From a virus, in IMG/VR virus record IMGVR_UViG_3300009509_000036, positions 1-44,582 of that record: 44,582 bases of DNA, one strand, 5' to 3'. The notes below the pieces were generated by a model. That model was given only the letters and a program-made list of their open reading frames with translations. It made no database searches and had not been told where the DNA came from. A program made the translations under genes and the position numbers. This document shows, one piece after another, positions 23,595 to 31,829 of the stretch (positions within the stretch are counted from its first letter, which is position 1; the number at the start of each line of letters is the position of its first letter).

Positions 23595-24634
23595 TCGTAA
23601 TCACCTTTCTCCAGCATCTCGTCTTCTTCGATATCTCGTGTTGCAGTACCACCGATTATTAACCTTGCTTCGTTAAACTGAAGACCTGTGCCAGGTCTAA
23701 TATACTTTACATGTTGTTCTGTAAATGTTTCACCTTTCTTTATAGGAAGTCGCATGTGCCAGCTTCTAGTAGCAGCGTCAAACGCTTTAGCCTCAGCCTC
23801 AGACCTCTCAAACGACCAACTACCAAGAAGTACCTCAGCCCTACGTATAGCTTGCACCATGTGAGCAAACTCTAGAGGGTCAGCCGCAAAGAAGTGGTTC
23901 GATACCTTCATGGTCTTGTCAATCGTAAAATGTTTCTCGTACACCCTAGCACCAGCAGCAACCGCCAGCATAGGAACGTCAAGTTGATCTGGTGGTGTGT
24001 GGTCTGAATAACCAACTACTATATCTCCAAACGATTCGTGAAGAACATGTATCCTGTTTAGCCTCGGTAGTGGAGCAGGGTTTTGTAACACACATCCCAT
24101 AAGAACACAAGGAACATTCATGTGTCTGATTACTGCTAATCCATTAGCTACAGATGCCACAGTACCGCCACCAGTGGACGCTATCACAGGCAACCCGAAA
24201 CTACATACATGGTATAACAACCCCAAGTTAGTCATGTCACAAGAGGCTACCTTCATAACAGGCACACCTAGTTCTGCTAGCATAGATGCACTCTGTAAGT
24301 CGAACGGTGTAGAGAACGCTATGATTCCCTGTTCCTTCGCAAACTCAAATAGCTCAGCGTAATGTTCCTTGCCAAACTTGTCGAGTTGTTTGTAGTAATC
24401 TATCTGTAACATATCCTCGTCTTTCCAGTATGCCTTAGCCTTACCAGATACGAGTAACTCAGCTTTGTAGGTCTGAAACTTGATAGCGTCAGCACCAGCT
24501 TTCTTTGCCTTAACTATCATCTCCTTCGCTATATCCATATCGCATTCGTGGTTACATGCCGCTTCTGCAATAATAAACACAGGGTAGTCTCTCCCTACCA
24601 TTCGGTCTCCTATTTGAACCATTGGGTTAAACAT
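23564..24634 (-). CDS. neuB-like: NeuB-family nonulosonic (sialic acid-like) synthase
   Basis: A 356-residue protein with the NeuB barrel and SAF domain. VFIIAEAACNHECDMDIA (N-terminal active-site loop), K52 in IKFQTY, K128 in MKVASCD, H212 in GYSDHT, and E233/H235 in YEKHFT match N. meningitidis NeuB catalytic positions (K53, K129, H215, E234, H236). The next conserved Asp (D247 in that enzyme) is Asn246 in SNHFFAADP. SAF-like IKKGETFTEQHVKYIRPGTG closes the chain. NeuB condenses phosphoenolpyruvate with an N-acyl mannosamine-type sugar to give sialic, legionaminic or pseudaminic acid. Which product is unknown. It lies next to a CMP-sugar-synthetase-like gene, a formyltransferase and GTs, and overlaps the peptidase-like gene upstream by 8 bases. 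Confidence 0.85.
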   Translation of the reverse strand: MFNPMVQIGDRMVGRDYPVFIIAEAACNHECDMDIAKEMIVKAKKAGADAIKFQTYKAELLVSGKAKAYWKDEDMLQIDYYKQLDKFGKEHYAELFEFAKEQGIIAFSTPFDLQSASMLAELGVPVMKVASCDMTNLGLLYHVCSFGLPVIASTGGGTVASVANGLAVIRHMNVPCVLMGCVLQNPAPLPRLNRIHVLHESFGDIVVGYSDHTPPDQLDVPMLAVAAGARVYEKHFTIDKTMKVSNHFFAADPLEFAHMVQAIRRAEVLLGSWSFERSEAEAKAFDAATRSWHMRLPIKKGETFTEQHVKYIRPGTGLQFNEARLIIGGTATRDIEEDEMLEKGDYECSSEANQNQ

Positions 24635-25955
24635 GAATAACTCTCCCTGTCTTTATCTTACGTCTTGTCTTTACTAATCCTGCTTGCTCAAGTTGTGCTA
24701 TGAACCTAGCCGCTACTGTATACCTAACACCAGTAGCCGTAGCAATATCAAGTACTGTAACGTCATAGTCTCTCAGCATATCCAAAATATCTTTTATCTT
24801 TGCGTTCAGTACAGGGTCTTGCTGTCTGGGAACCCACAGCCCATGAGACGATAAATGCGGTGTTGCCGTATACTTACGCTTTACCACCATGTTAGTTTCC
24901 ATGATGTTCACAGCATAGATAAGCGCACCCATAGCCTCGTACATATTCTCCCAACTAATGTTGGTAATGTCGTCTGCTGAGGAATGGTATCCCTTGAAGT
25001 GCGACGATTGAATGATATTTCTACTAGCCGACCTAGTAAGTACAACCGTAGGAATATCTATCCCAGGTGCGTTAAACACACCATCGTCATTCACCACAAC
25101 ACTACGATAAGGTTGTCGTGCGTCTTCCCTACCAGTAATATCTCTAACTGCTGTAGTCATAGCTTCTGAAAACTCTGTGCCGGGGATGTAAGCCTCTTGC
25201 ACAACTAAGGGCTGGTTAGGTACTCCAACCATCTCCAGACACGCAGCAAACTTAACATCGTCTATCCTCTTAGGAAACATAGAGAAATAGGCCAAGCTAC
25301 CTAGCGTCTCTGGAAAGAATAGAATACGCCATGTGTAGTAATTGTCTTTCATAGTATCAAGTATCTTATCCGCAAACTCCACTAGAAGTGCACATCCACT
25401 CAGTCCATCCTGAACCTGCCCTGGATGATCTAGGTGAGCAAACAACGCAATACTATCTGGGGATTCACCACGCTTCACAAACTCAGCGATCTCCATCTCA
25501 CCATCAGTATGCTCAGCATCTATAACAACACGCACCTGCTTACCACGTAGTGCCCTAAGCATCTGGTCAACCTCATGAGAAGATATACAAAATCCCCAAC
25601 GTCCGTCTTCGTTGTAATGCTCATACATATAAGGAATTGATAAAGGGTTCTGGTTATCTATAAAAACAAACTGTAGTAGCTCTTCAAAGGGCATGGTAGC
25701 ATCAACCGAACCTGAACCTACTAGTACAGATAAAGGATGTTGCATAGCATCAAATATCTTCTCTCCGTCTAGCTCAATGTATGCATCCTTCAAAGTCCAC
25801 TTCTTAGGAACAGTCCAATCAAAAATCTTCTCGCCACTCTTAACCTTATACCGATTAATAGCAACCCTAGTATTGATGTAGTCTAGGCTCTCTTTGTATT
25901 CGTCTGAAACAACAGACCGTCTCTTACTCCATAGTTTATTGATTGTGTCTCTCAT
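24627..25955 (-). CDS. DUF4910/DUF2172 M28-like aminopeptidase-fold protein with C-terminal wHTH
   Basis: A 442-residue protein. FDWTVPKKWTLKDAYIELDGE (about 45-65), SIPYMYEHYNEDGRWGFCIS (about 106-125) and GEMEIAEFVKRGE (152-164) match the DUF4910/2172 modules. Residues 172-187 (FAHLDHPGQVQDGLSG) hold the His/Asp zinc ligands of M28-like sites, with E216 in PETLGS and an HSSAD near residue 333. About residues 385-442 form a winged helix with ILDMLRDYDVTVLDIATATGVRYTVAARF. Such proteins recur in polysaccharide and nonulosonate clusters; their substrate is not settled. A sugar or amino-sugar N-acyl bond is the reasonable guess. It overlaps the CMP-sugar-synthetase-like gene upstream by 20 bases. 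Confidence 0.75.
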   Translation of the reverse strand: MRDTINKLWSKRRSVVSDEYKESLDYINTRVAINRYKVKSGEKIFDWTVPKKWTLKDAYIELDGEKIFDAMQHPLSVLVGSGSVDATMPFEELLQFVFIDNQNPLSIPYMYEHYNEDGRWGFCISSHEVDQMLRALRGKQVRVVIDAEHTDGEMEIAEFVKRGESPDSIALFAHLDHPGQVQDGLSGCALLVEFADKILDTMKDNYYTWRILFFPETLGSLAYFSMFPKRIDDVKFAACLEMVGVPNQPLVVQEAYIPGTEFSEAMTTAVRDITGREDARQPYRSVVVNDDGVFNAPGIDIPTVVLTRSASRNIIQSSHFKGYHSSADDITNISWENMYEAMGALIYAVNIMETNMVVKRKYTATPHLSSHGLWVPRQQDPVLNAKIKDILDMLRDYDVTVLDIATATGVRYTVAARFIAQLEQAGLVKTRRKIKTGRVIHV

Positions 25956-26514
25956 ACCACCAAGTCCTCCGTAACCTTTCTTCTACTCTTTCTATGTCTT
26001 CCATATAGTGAACGTTGGTACAGTCATCAATCATAACTCCTAAGTAATACGGCCTTCCACAGGTTAGTATGTACTTGGAGTATATCTTTGCTGCTCCGTT
26101 TGGCTCTCCATCTGGAGATATAGAAAACATAAGGTTGTATCCCTTATCGTCCATCTTCTTTATCTCGTCATCTAGTCGCAGGTTCCTATCTGGGTTATCT
26201 ACCTGCAATCCTATAATCTTGTCCACCTGCATGCTCATAGTTGTAGTCATGTAGTAGTAAGCATGAGTGTACACATCTAGTAAAGGTTGCTCGCCACATA
26301 ACTCTAGTGGTCGAGGTATTACCTTACAATTACAATCTCTAGCTACCTTAGCTATATACTCGTCTTCTGTAGACACAAGCACTTGGTGTATACGGTGGTT
26401 GCATCTAGCATAGAAGATAGTCCAGTACAGCAAAGGTTTGTCATATACTAAATATGTGTTCTTCTTGTTCAGCCTAGTCGAGTGACCTTTAGCTGGAATT
26501 ATCGCAACATTCAT
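25936..26514 (-). CDS. neuA-like: CMP-sugar synthetase-like (NeuA-type) cytidylyltransferase
   Basis: A 192-residue nucleotidyltransferase. NVAIIPAKGHSTRLNKKNTYLVYDKPL is the N-terminal A-x-x-P-A-x-G-S-x-R-x-x-x-KN motif in slightly altered form. LYWTIFYARCNHRIHQVLVSTEDEYIAK follows, then VIPRPLELCGEQPLLDVYTHAYYYM. GLQVDNPDRNLRLDDEI matches the acceptor-binding part. NeuA activates nonulosonic acids with CTP as CMP-sugars ready for transfer. Length is slightly short of the bacterial norm (about 220-230). It sits beside the formyltransferase gene (26-base overlap) and one gene away from NeuB, in a classical nonulosonate order. Confidence 0.8.
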   Translation of the reverse strand: MNVAIIPAKGHSTRLNKKNTYLVYDKPLLYWTIFYARCNHRIHQVLVSTEDEYIAKVARDCNCKVIPRPLELCGEQPLLDVYTHAYYYMTTTMSMQVDKIIGLQVDNPDRNLRLDDEIKKMDDKGYNLMFSISPDGEPNGAAKIYSKYILTCGRPYYLGVMIDDCTNVHYMEDIERVEERLRRTWWYERHNQ

Positions 26515-27346
26515 ATTTAACTCCTGGTTGTTCTGCTATTGTTACTTGTCGCATTGGAGAGTCTTTAGTATCCAAGTACTCCCTCAGCATTCCATTGTCA
26601 AGCAAGTACTTCAACACTCGTAGATGGTAGGGTCTGAAATCCCATTTAGACCACACCTTCTCACCCTTAATGTTCTCGTGTTGAAACATGTGTAACGCAC
26701 CTTCGTCCTGTAACTTATACAGTAGGTGCTTGACACACCATACTGTTTCGACGATAGCCCTACACCCTATATCGTGTTGGGTATCATTATGGTAAATAGT
26801 TGGTCTGTGCTGATGTAGTATAGCTCCATCGTCAACCTTCTCATTTATCAAGTGCACAGTAGTACCTAACTTCTCTGGCTGTTGCATATACAAAGGCCAG
26901 AACAAAGTCGCAGCACCACGATACCAAGGAGATAGACCAGCATGCAAGTTGATCGTTAAAGGTGGGCATGCCGACAACAACTTGGTCTTGATAAGCGGAC
27001 CTCCGTATACCAGCACTACGTCAGGGCGTAGGCCGTGTACGAAGCTACACGCCATGTCTGTGTTTAACTCTTTACGCTCTATTTCCATGAAAGCAGGTGG
27101 GTGTCTCAGCAATTGAAAGCACTCACCAAAGTATTCCTTCTCCTTGTTTTCCCGAAGCTGGAAATGCCAATCCATCAGCTTCTTGTCTTCACCCTCATAC
27201 TCTAGCGGAATATCCCCAGAGACTTTCGCTTCCATGTAGTAGTCTCGGTGTGTGACTATGACACCAGATACATCAAAATCTTCCATGATCTTATTTGCGT
27301 AGTATAAGTGTCTGAGACTACTGTTGATAACCATTACGATCTTCAT
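26489..27346 (-). CDS. Sugar N-formyltransferase-like protein
   Basis: A 285-residue formyltransferase-fold protein. INLHAGLSPWYRGAATLFWPLY (about 132-153) with N133 and H135, and KVDDGAILHQH (170-180) with D172, give the N-H-D catalytic triad of Fmt-like and sugar N-formyltransferases that use N10-formyltetrahydrofolate. GTTVHLINEKVDDG is the expected spacing. The N-terminal 60 residues (MKIVMVINSS, then HRDYYMEAKVSGD) form the nucleotide-fold half. Sugar versions formylate the amino group of 3- or 4-amino-sugars on nucleotide carriers; the acceptor here is unknown. It overlaps the CMP-sugar-synthetase-like gene downstream by 26 bases. Confidence 0.78.
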   Translation of the reverse strand: MKIVMVINSSLRHLYYANKIMEDFDVSGVIVTHRDYYMEAKVSGDIPLEYEGEDKKLMDWHFQLRENKEKEYFGECFQLLRHPPAFMEIERKELNTDMACSFVHGLRPDVVLVYGGPLIKTKLLSACPPLTINLHAGLSPWYRGAATLFWPLYMQQPEKLGTTVHLINEKVDDGAILHQHRPTIYHNDTQHDIGCRAIVETVWCVKHLLYKLQDEGALHMFQHENIKGEKVWSKWDFRPYHLRVLKYLLDNGMLREYLDTKDSPMRQVTIAEQPGVKYECCDNSS

Positions 27347-27349
27347 TGT

Positions 27350-28567
27350 TTATCCTTCGATAGTTTGTAATATATATCCTACTGATCTTTCAGAAGCTTT
27401 GCCATCATCCATAAAGTTATAGTAGTAAGCCTTCTCATTGCATGCTTCTATCAAATCAGCTTTGTTATTCGTTATAATCTCTAACCCTTGTACGACTGAT
27501 TCCTCATGCATGGTTGCCTCAATGTAGCAATCTCTACCTTTAAAGAAATCGTCAGTTCCTATCTCCCTACCACAGAGGAACAAGGTAGGAGTCCTAGTAA
27601 TTATAGCCTCTTGTATCGTGGATGAAATGCCACTAATGAAAAACTCACATTCTTGAATTAACTCACGAAATGGTCTTTCATCGCTAGTATACAACACAGG
27701 GTCTTTAACGCCTGACTGCTCAGCCATAAACGCTTGAGCCGAACCAGCAAAGCTATAAGGTCTAGTAGTTATAATTAGCTTAGCTTCTGGATTAGCCTTT
27801 TGGAATTTGGCGAATGCATCGTAGAACACATAGTCGCATCCCACTGGTCTAAGCATATATGTCCAAGGATGTAGAGCAGTCGCAACCGCCATCTCCACAT
27901 TCTTGTATCTAGTGATGTCGTAGTTTGTAGTTGGATTGTATAGATATGTGTTAGGCTCACGAGTAGCCTCTCTACGATAGTAGTGGTCCCAAGCTGCACA
28001 GCCAGTAAGCACACCTTTGAAGTTACGTGATACTCTCTTCTGTACATACTCAACTACCATCTCTCCATTCAAACAATAGTGGTGACCAAATCTGTAATCA
28101 TTCATACCGTTTACAATAGGAGTGAGACAAGAGCTAAAACCATTATACAAACAAAACGTTGGTATACCTTTGTTTCTAGCGTAAGCAGCCAACGCTCCGT
28201 ACTGAGGGTCATGGTCGTTATGTACTACCACAGCATCCACAGGTAGACACTTATCAAATTCCTCACATATAAACTTTCCCTTAAAGAATGCGTGCATAAG
28301 CCAGTTAGCTATAAAGTTACTTGTGTAGTCATGGTTTGATAAAGTAGCCCCACCTACTGTTAAGTTACCAGCCACAGTATGCATAAACTTCTCTCGTTTG
28401 AGAGAATCCTCAGACTCTAAATCAATCTGTCTGTCAAATCTTACCGTCTCTTGATTTTCGTAGTCTGTGTCATAGGTAGTGCACAATGTAAATCCTTCGT
28501 CATTGTGCAAGATATCGTTTACACCCTTTAGTGAAAAGTACCCACTTGTATATATCCTCTTATGCAT
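27350..28567 (-). CDS. GT-B glycosyltransferase/epimerase-fold protein (capsule-type)
   Basis: A 405-residue protein starting MHKRIYTSGYFSL after GGGAGAAAAAG. Residues about 110-145 (DAVVVHNDHDPQYGALAAYARNKGIPTFCLYNG) and about 310-345 (CEFFISGISSTIQEAIITRTPTLFLCG) match the acceptor-half and donor-half strands of GT-B proteins like KpsC/KpsS or CDP-glycerol glycerophosphotransferase-like enzymes. The S-S-T-I-Q-E-A motif corresponds to their nucleotide-binding helix. It lies between the methyltransferase-radical SAM fusion and the formyltransferase. It could use a CMP- or UDP-activated sugar; alternatively it could be an epimerase-fold member. Confidence 0.65.
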   Translation of the reverse strand: MHKRIYTSGYFSLKGVNDILHNDEGFTLCTTYDTDYENQETVRFDRQIDLESEDSLKREKFMHTVAGNLTVGGATLSNHDYTSNFIANWLMHAFFKGKFICEEFDKCLPVDAVVVHNDHDPQYGALAAYARNKGIPTFCLYNGFSSCLTPIVNGMNDYRFGHHYCLNGEMVVEYVQKRVSRNFKGVLTGCAAWDHYYRREATREPNTYLYNPTTNYDITRYKNVEMAVATALHPWTYMLRPVGCDYVFYDAFAKFQKANPEAKLIITTRPYSFAGSAQAFMAEQSGVKDPVLYTSDERPFRELIQECEFFISGISSTIQEAIITRTPTLFLCGREIGTDDFFKGRDCYIEATMHEESVVQGLEIITNNKADLIEACNEKAYYYNFMDDGKASERSVGYILQTIEG

Positions 28568-30644
28568 CTTTTTCTCCCTCGTCATGTACACTCATATAAA
28601 TATGTCGGTATGGTTGCATAGTTCCAAATGTAGACATAATCTTTGAGATAACAGGCATCAGCAACTCAGGCTCCATAGGAAAGAACTCTTCAACTTCCTT
28701 AAAACTTTGTGTGAGAAGCTTGCTCTGGTACACACCTTCATACGATAGGTATTTAGCCAAGGCCATATCATCAAATATTCTATAGATGTTCACAGGCATG
28801 TTAAGTGCCTTTGGTATACTATTCATGTAAGCACACAATAACTCTAGGTGCTTATTCATTTCCAAACCGCCCTTGTTTACAAATTCGTTTACTACTTTCT
28901 TTAGTTCCTTGTTGTTATACAACTCCCACATAGGGTCTATACTAGCATACAACACGTTAAACAATGTGTTGAATAGTTTCTGGTGGTCTTGATCTTTCTG
29001 CGAACAATCAGCCAACAATGCCGCACACATATCAACCAAGTCTGGTTTTCCTCGTGCGATGATATGAGCTATCTGCTCTATAGGTATAGTAACACCTTTA
29101 AACTGTACATGAGGAAAGTCGCAGGGGTTACAGAATCCAAAGTCGTTACACAGCCTGTAGTCTTGATCTATAGGAAATGTACGCTCACGTATACCACCCT
29201 GCTTATCTCTACCAGAATACAACTGATAGTGACATCTATAGATACCACCGTCAGGAGCCATCAAAAACCTAGTGGAGTAACACAACGCTTGCTGTTTCTG
29301 CTTGCATTGAAATCCTGCCTCGTACTTAGCTCTGTCGTTAATACCTGTCTCACCGTAGTCTTTAGCGGCAGTAGAGTCTGGGTTAGGATACCACTCACCC
29401 TCACACTCTCCTAAAAAGGTCTGGGGTGTAATGTGTATACCTCTCTTCAAGAACTTCTGGTGATATCCACCAAAGTTCGTGGAGGGAGTGTCAACCATAG
29501 CTATCTGGTCAATGAAAAACCCTTGCCCTCTAAGTAGGTGTATCTTATCAGCAAACTCGTCCACTGAGATCAACTTAGGATGAAACGAAGTGTTTATCCG
29601 TAAGTTATCCCTACTTTGGATTTCAGTACCAAACTTTAATATATTGTCAGAGGTAAGGTTAGTTGTGATAGTTTTATAGTACCCCTTAACATTATTAACG
29701 ATGTCAAAGAAGTCAGGGTGTAGTGTAGGCTCTCCGCCTATCAATCCCAACCTCATGTTATTCCATCGCTGTAACCTGTTAAGGTACTCTACCCATTCCT
29801 CACCACTCAGTAGGTTCTTCTCATACTCTACCCTAGCCTTCATGAACTCGTCTTTACATACATGCTGGATACAGTAGCTACAGTTGCCAGTACACTTAAA
29901 AGTTAAGAACGCAGCCCAATAGTTATTTCCAAGTAAGTAGTGTGCAGGAACCTTAATAACATCCTTTTTCTTTACACCACATACTAACGCAACAGCGTCA
30001 CCGAAAGGACGTTCCTTCCCAAAAAGCTGTGAGTGATTAAAGATTCTAAACTCAACGTCAGTAAACCCAACGTCAAACATCCTACGCATAACACCACTGA
30101 GCGTAGCCTTCCATAAGTGTGATTCATTCCCAAAGTTAAACGAAGGATGTACTATCACATCATCAAAACCTTGAGGCTCTCCGTCTAGTGGAATAAGTGC
30201 GTAGAAGTAACCACCGTCAGCCAGCACTCTGTATGTATCTCTCAAAGTTTGTAATGGCTTTGGTAAATGCTCTATCACATCTTTAGCCACTACCATAGAG
30301 AACTGCTCGTCTCCAAACTCTAGGTATGTAGCATCCATTACCATACACTTATCGTACACATACTGAGAGTGTTTAATCAAACGAGTGTTGGAATCTATCC
30401 CAACTGCGTCATCATAAATCTCAGCCAACAGCTTAGTGTCATACCCTGTGTTACACCCTAACTCTAGTACACGTACCTCTCCCTGTACTTTAGGTAGCTT
30501 TTCTTTATTGGGTATGTTAGTGTAAAAGACGTTATGCCATACCTTAGCTTCGTCATCGTAGTCGTTCACACTAAGTTTAATCCCTGTCTCAACTGCGTCT
30601 TGTATCAAACTATTTACAGTAAGGTACTTAGTCGTCTTTGACAT
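28560..30644 (-). CDS. Methyltransferase-radical SAM fusion protein
   Basis: A 694-residue fusion. Residues 1-230 are a class I SAM methyltransferase: VRVLELGCNTGYDTKLLAE (motif I, about 58-76), YVYDKCMVMDAT, SMVVAKDVIEHLPKP (motif IV). After a linker, C-T-G-N-C-S-Y-C around residue 255 gives the C-x3-C-x2-C radical SAM cluster, followed by GLIGGEPTLHPDFFDI. A SPASM-like Cys-rich region is seen at roughly 430-500 (FQCKQKQQALCYSTRFLMAPDGGIYRC, then CNDFGFCNPCDFP). About 190 C-terminal helical residues are unassigned. Both halves have intact core motifs. A fused methyltransferase and radical SAM is unusual and points to multi-step modification of one substrate. It heads the island in transcription order. 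Confidence 0.85.
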   Translation of the reverse strand: MSKTTKYLTVNSLIQDAVETGIKLSVNDYDDEAKVWHNVFYTNIPNKEKLPKVQGEVRVLELGCNTGYDTKLLAEIYDDAVGIDSNTRLIKHSQYVYDKCMVMDATYLEFGDEQFSMVVAKDVIEHLPKPLQTLRDTYRVLADGGYFYALIPLDGEPQGFDDVIVHPSFNFGNESHLWKATLSGVMRRMFDVGFTDVEFRIFNHSQLFGKERPFGDAVALVCGVKKKDVIKVPAHYLLGNNYWAAFLTFKCTGNCSYCIQHVCKDEFMKARVEYEKNLLSGEEWVEYLNRLQRWNNMRLGLIGGEPTLHPDFFDIVNNVKGYYKTITTNLTSDNILKFGTEIQSRDNLRINTSFHPKLISVDEFADKIHLLRGQGFFIDQIAMVDTPSTNFGGYHQKFLKRGIHITPQTFLGECEGEWYPNPDSTAAKDYGETGINDRAKYEAGFQCKQKQQALCYSTRFLMAPDGGIYRCHYQLYSGRDKQGGIRERTFPIDQDYRLCNDFGFCNPCDFPHVQFKGVTIPIEQIAHIIARGKPDLVDMCAALLADCSQKDQDHQKLFNTLFNVLYASIDPMWELYNNKELKKVVNEFVNKGGLEMNKHLELLCAYMNSIPKALNMPVNIYRIFDDMALAKYLSYEGVYQSKLLTQSFKEVEEFFPMEPELLMPVISKIMSTFGTMQPYRHIYMSVHDEGEKDA

Positions 30645-30837
30645 CTTCTGTCTCCTCTACAACAAACAAATGCTCTGCGCCTTCAAGTTGTCCTATGTGC
30701 TGACACAACTGCACAATAAACGCACGGTAAAACTCAACCATAGTATCACTAGTTATCTTCGGTAGTTGATACTTAATCTTTATTCCTTCTTCTTCAGCGT
30801 ACCCTTCAATAAGTAGTACCCTATTCTCCGTCTCCAT
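30628..30837 (-). CDS. Small hypothetical protein
   Basis: A 69-residue protein starting METENRVLLIEG after AGGAGGATATTG; an in-frame alternative eight codons upstream is less likely. It has one hydrophobic strand, IEGYAEEEGIKIKYQLP, then an amphipathic helix, and ends in acidic residues (VEETEDVKDD). No family recognised. It overlaps the 229-residue protein gene upstream and the fusion gene downstream by 17 bases each, so it is co-translated. Confidence 0.5.
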   Translation of the reverse strand: METENRVLLIEGYAEEEGIKIKYQLPKITSDTMVEFYRAFIVQLCQHIGQLEGAEHLFVVEETEDVKDD

Positions 30838-31510
30838 CAATATCCTCCTTAACAATCGCACGGCTAGAAATCAATTCCATAGTCTTGCTACCACACAACG
30901 AACACTCCTGCTCGTATAATGCATCAAAGAAATCAGATGATATGTGAGGCTCTTGGTCTAGTTGACAGCTAGGGTTACCGCACCGCAACTGTATCTCAAA
31001 CAAATGCACCTTTTCCTTTTTAACCTTACGTACAGCAGTTAGGTCCGATCGGCCCGGCATCTCAGAACCAGCAGTAGGAACTGTAATTTCAAACTTGCCT
31101 AGTTCTTCCTCTAACTTCTGTTCCTCTGACTTCTCCCACTCTTCGACATGTGTAAATGCATACTCGTAAGTTACTCGTGGGTTTGTACCAGATATCTCAG
31201 TATCAAGTACGACTTTAGGCATCTTACACCTATAGTAATAAAAGTCCACGTCAAAGCCTTGACTTTCAATACCTGTGTAAGCTGGTAGATACCGCATGCC
31301 CAAAACCACTGATTTGTCAAGAGTGCTTTCTTCCTCAACCTCTTCGTACTCTAACCATGTTCCGCCTTCTGCGATATGCTCTCTAATATAGTGTCTTGGC
31401 ACTCTGAAAAGATAATACTTGAATTCTTCGTCTTCTTCGATAAACTCAGGAGTACCATAGGAAGGAAATAGTCCTACCCTCTCCAGATACTCTTCAAATG
31501 TCTTACCCAT
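30821..31510 (-). CDS. Hypothetical protein with C-terminal zinc ribbon
   Basis: A 229-residue protein. The N-terminal 180 residues are acidic and beta/alpha mixed with no recognised domain (FEEYLERVGLFPSYG, FYYYRCKMPKVVLDTE). The C-terminus has LRCGNPSCQLDQEPH then YEQECSLCGSKTMELI, pairs of cysteines (C-x4-C and C-x2-C) that form a zinc-ribbon or treble-clef site. Such ribbons bind nucleic acid or proteins. It lies between the 108-residue helical protein and a small gene, downstream of replication genes, so a replication or DNA-associated accessory role is conceivable. Confidence 0.5.
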   Translation of the reverse strand: MGKTFEEYLERVGLFPSYGTPEFIEEDEEFKYYLFRVPRHYIREHIAEGGTWLEYEEVEEESTLDKSVVLGMRYLPAYTGIESQGFDVDFYYYRCKMPKVVLDTEISGTNPRVTYEYAFTHVEEWEKSEEQKLEEELGKFEITVPTAGSEMPGRSDLTAVRKVKKEKVHLFEIQLRCGNPSCQLDQEPHISSDFFDALYEQECSLCGSKTMELISSRAIVKEDIDGDGE

Positions 31511-31829
31511 CAGATTTCACCTCCAGTGCATATAAAGCCTGTAGTGCCAAGGTCATCATGTGATAAGCCCACTCATTAAAATCATAGGCTTCTTCTTTAG
31601 TTATATGTTCGGTCTTCCATAGTCTCTCTACGTATGGATACATCCATGTCTCAAACTTCTCTTTCCAATCTAACAACATGAAGTCGAACTCTGTGTCTTC
31701 CTTAACTCCACCTTGCTCAACTATAATCCTCGCCGCCCAATCACAGTCTGATTTGAGCCATCTTTGCCACATCATCCGTAGAGTCGCCATCTCGTCTTTG
31801 CCTAACTTTATCTTATCTTCTGGAGTCAT
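31503..31829 (-). CDS. Helical hypothetical protein
   Basis: A 108-residue protein, predominantly helical with many Trp, Met and Glu residues (DEMATLRMMWQRWLKSDCDWAARIIVEQG, then FNEWAYHMMTLALQALYAL). No motif or transmembrane segment is convincing. Start and stop overlap the AAA+ ATPase and the zinc-ribbon gene by 4 and 8 bases. It could be a small partner of the ATPase, inferred only from adjacency. Confidence 0.5.
   Translation of the reverse strand: MTPEDKIKLGKDEMATLRMMWQRWLKSDCDWAARIIVEQGGVKEDTEFDFMLLDWKEKFETWMYPYVERLWKTEHITKEEAYDFNEWAYHMMTLALQALYALEVKSDG

Noticed and set aside
25936-26514. Idea that the nucleotidyltransferase is a general GlmU/RmlA-type enzyme
   Set aside because: The altered N-terminal A-x-x-P-A-x-G-S-x-R-x-x-x-KN motif and neighbouring NeuB point to the CMP-nonulosonate type, though specificity is unproven.
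27775-28053. Minus-strand second frame inside the GT-B gene
   Set aside because: Sits in a different frame within a longer gene with clear motifs; no own ribosome site.
28983-29414. Plus-strand 143-codon open frame
   Set aside because: Antisense to the methyltransferase-radical SAM fusion gene, no motif.
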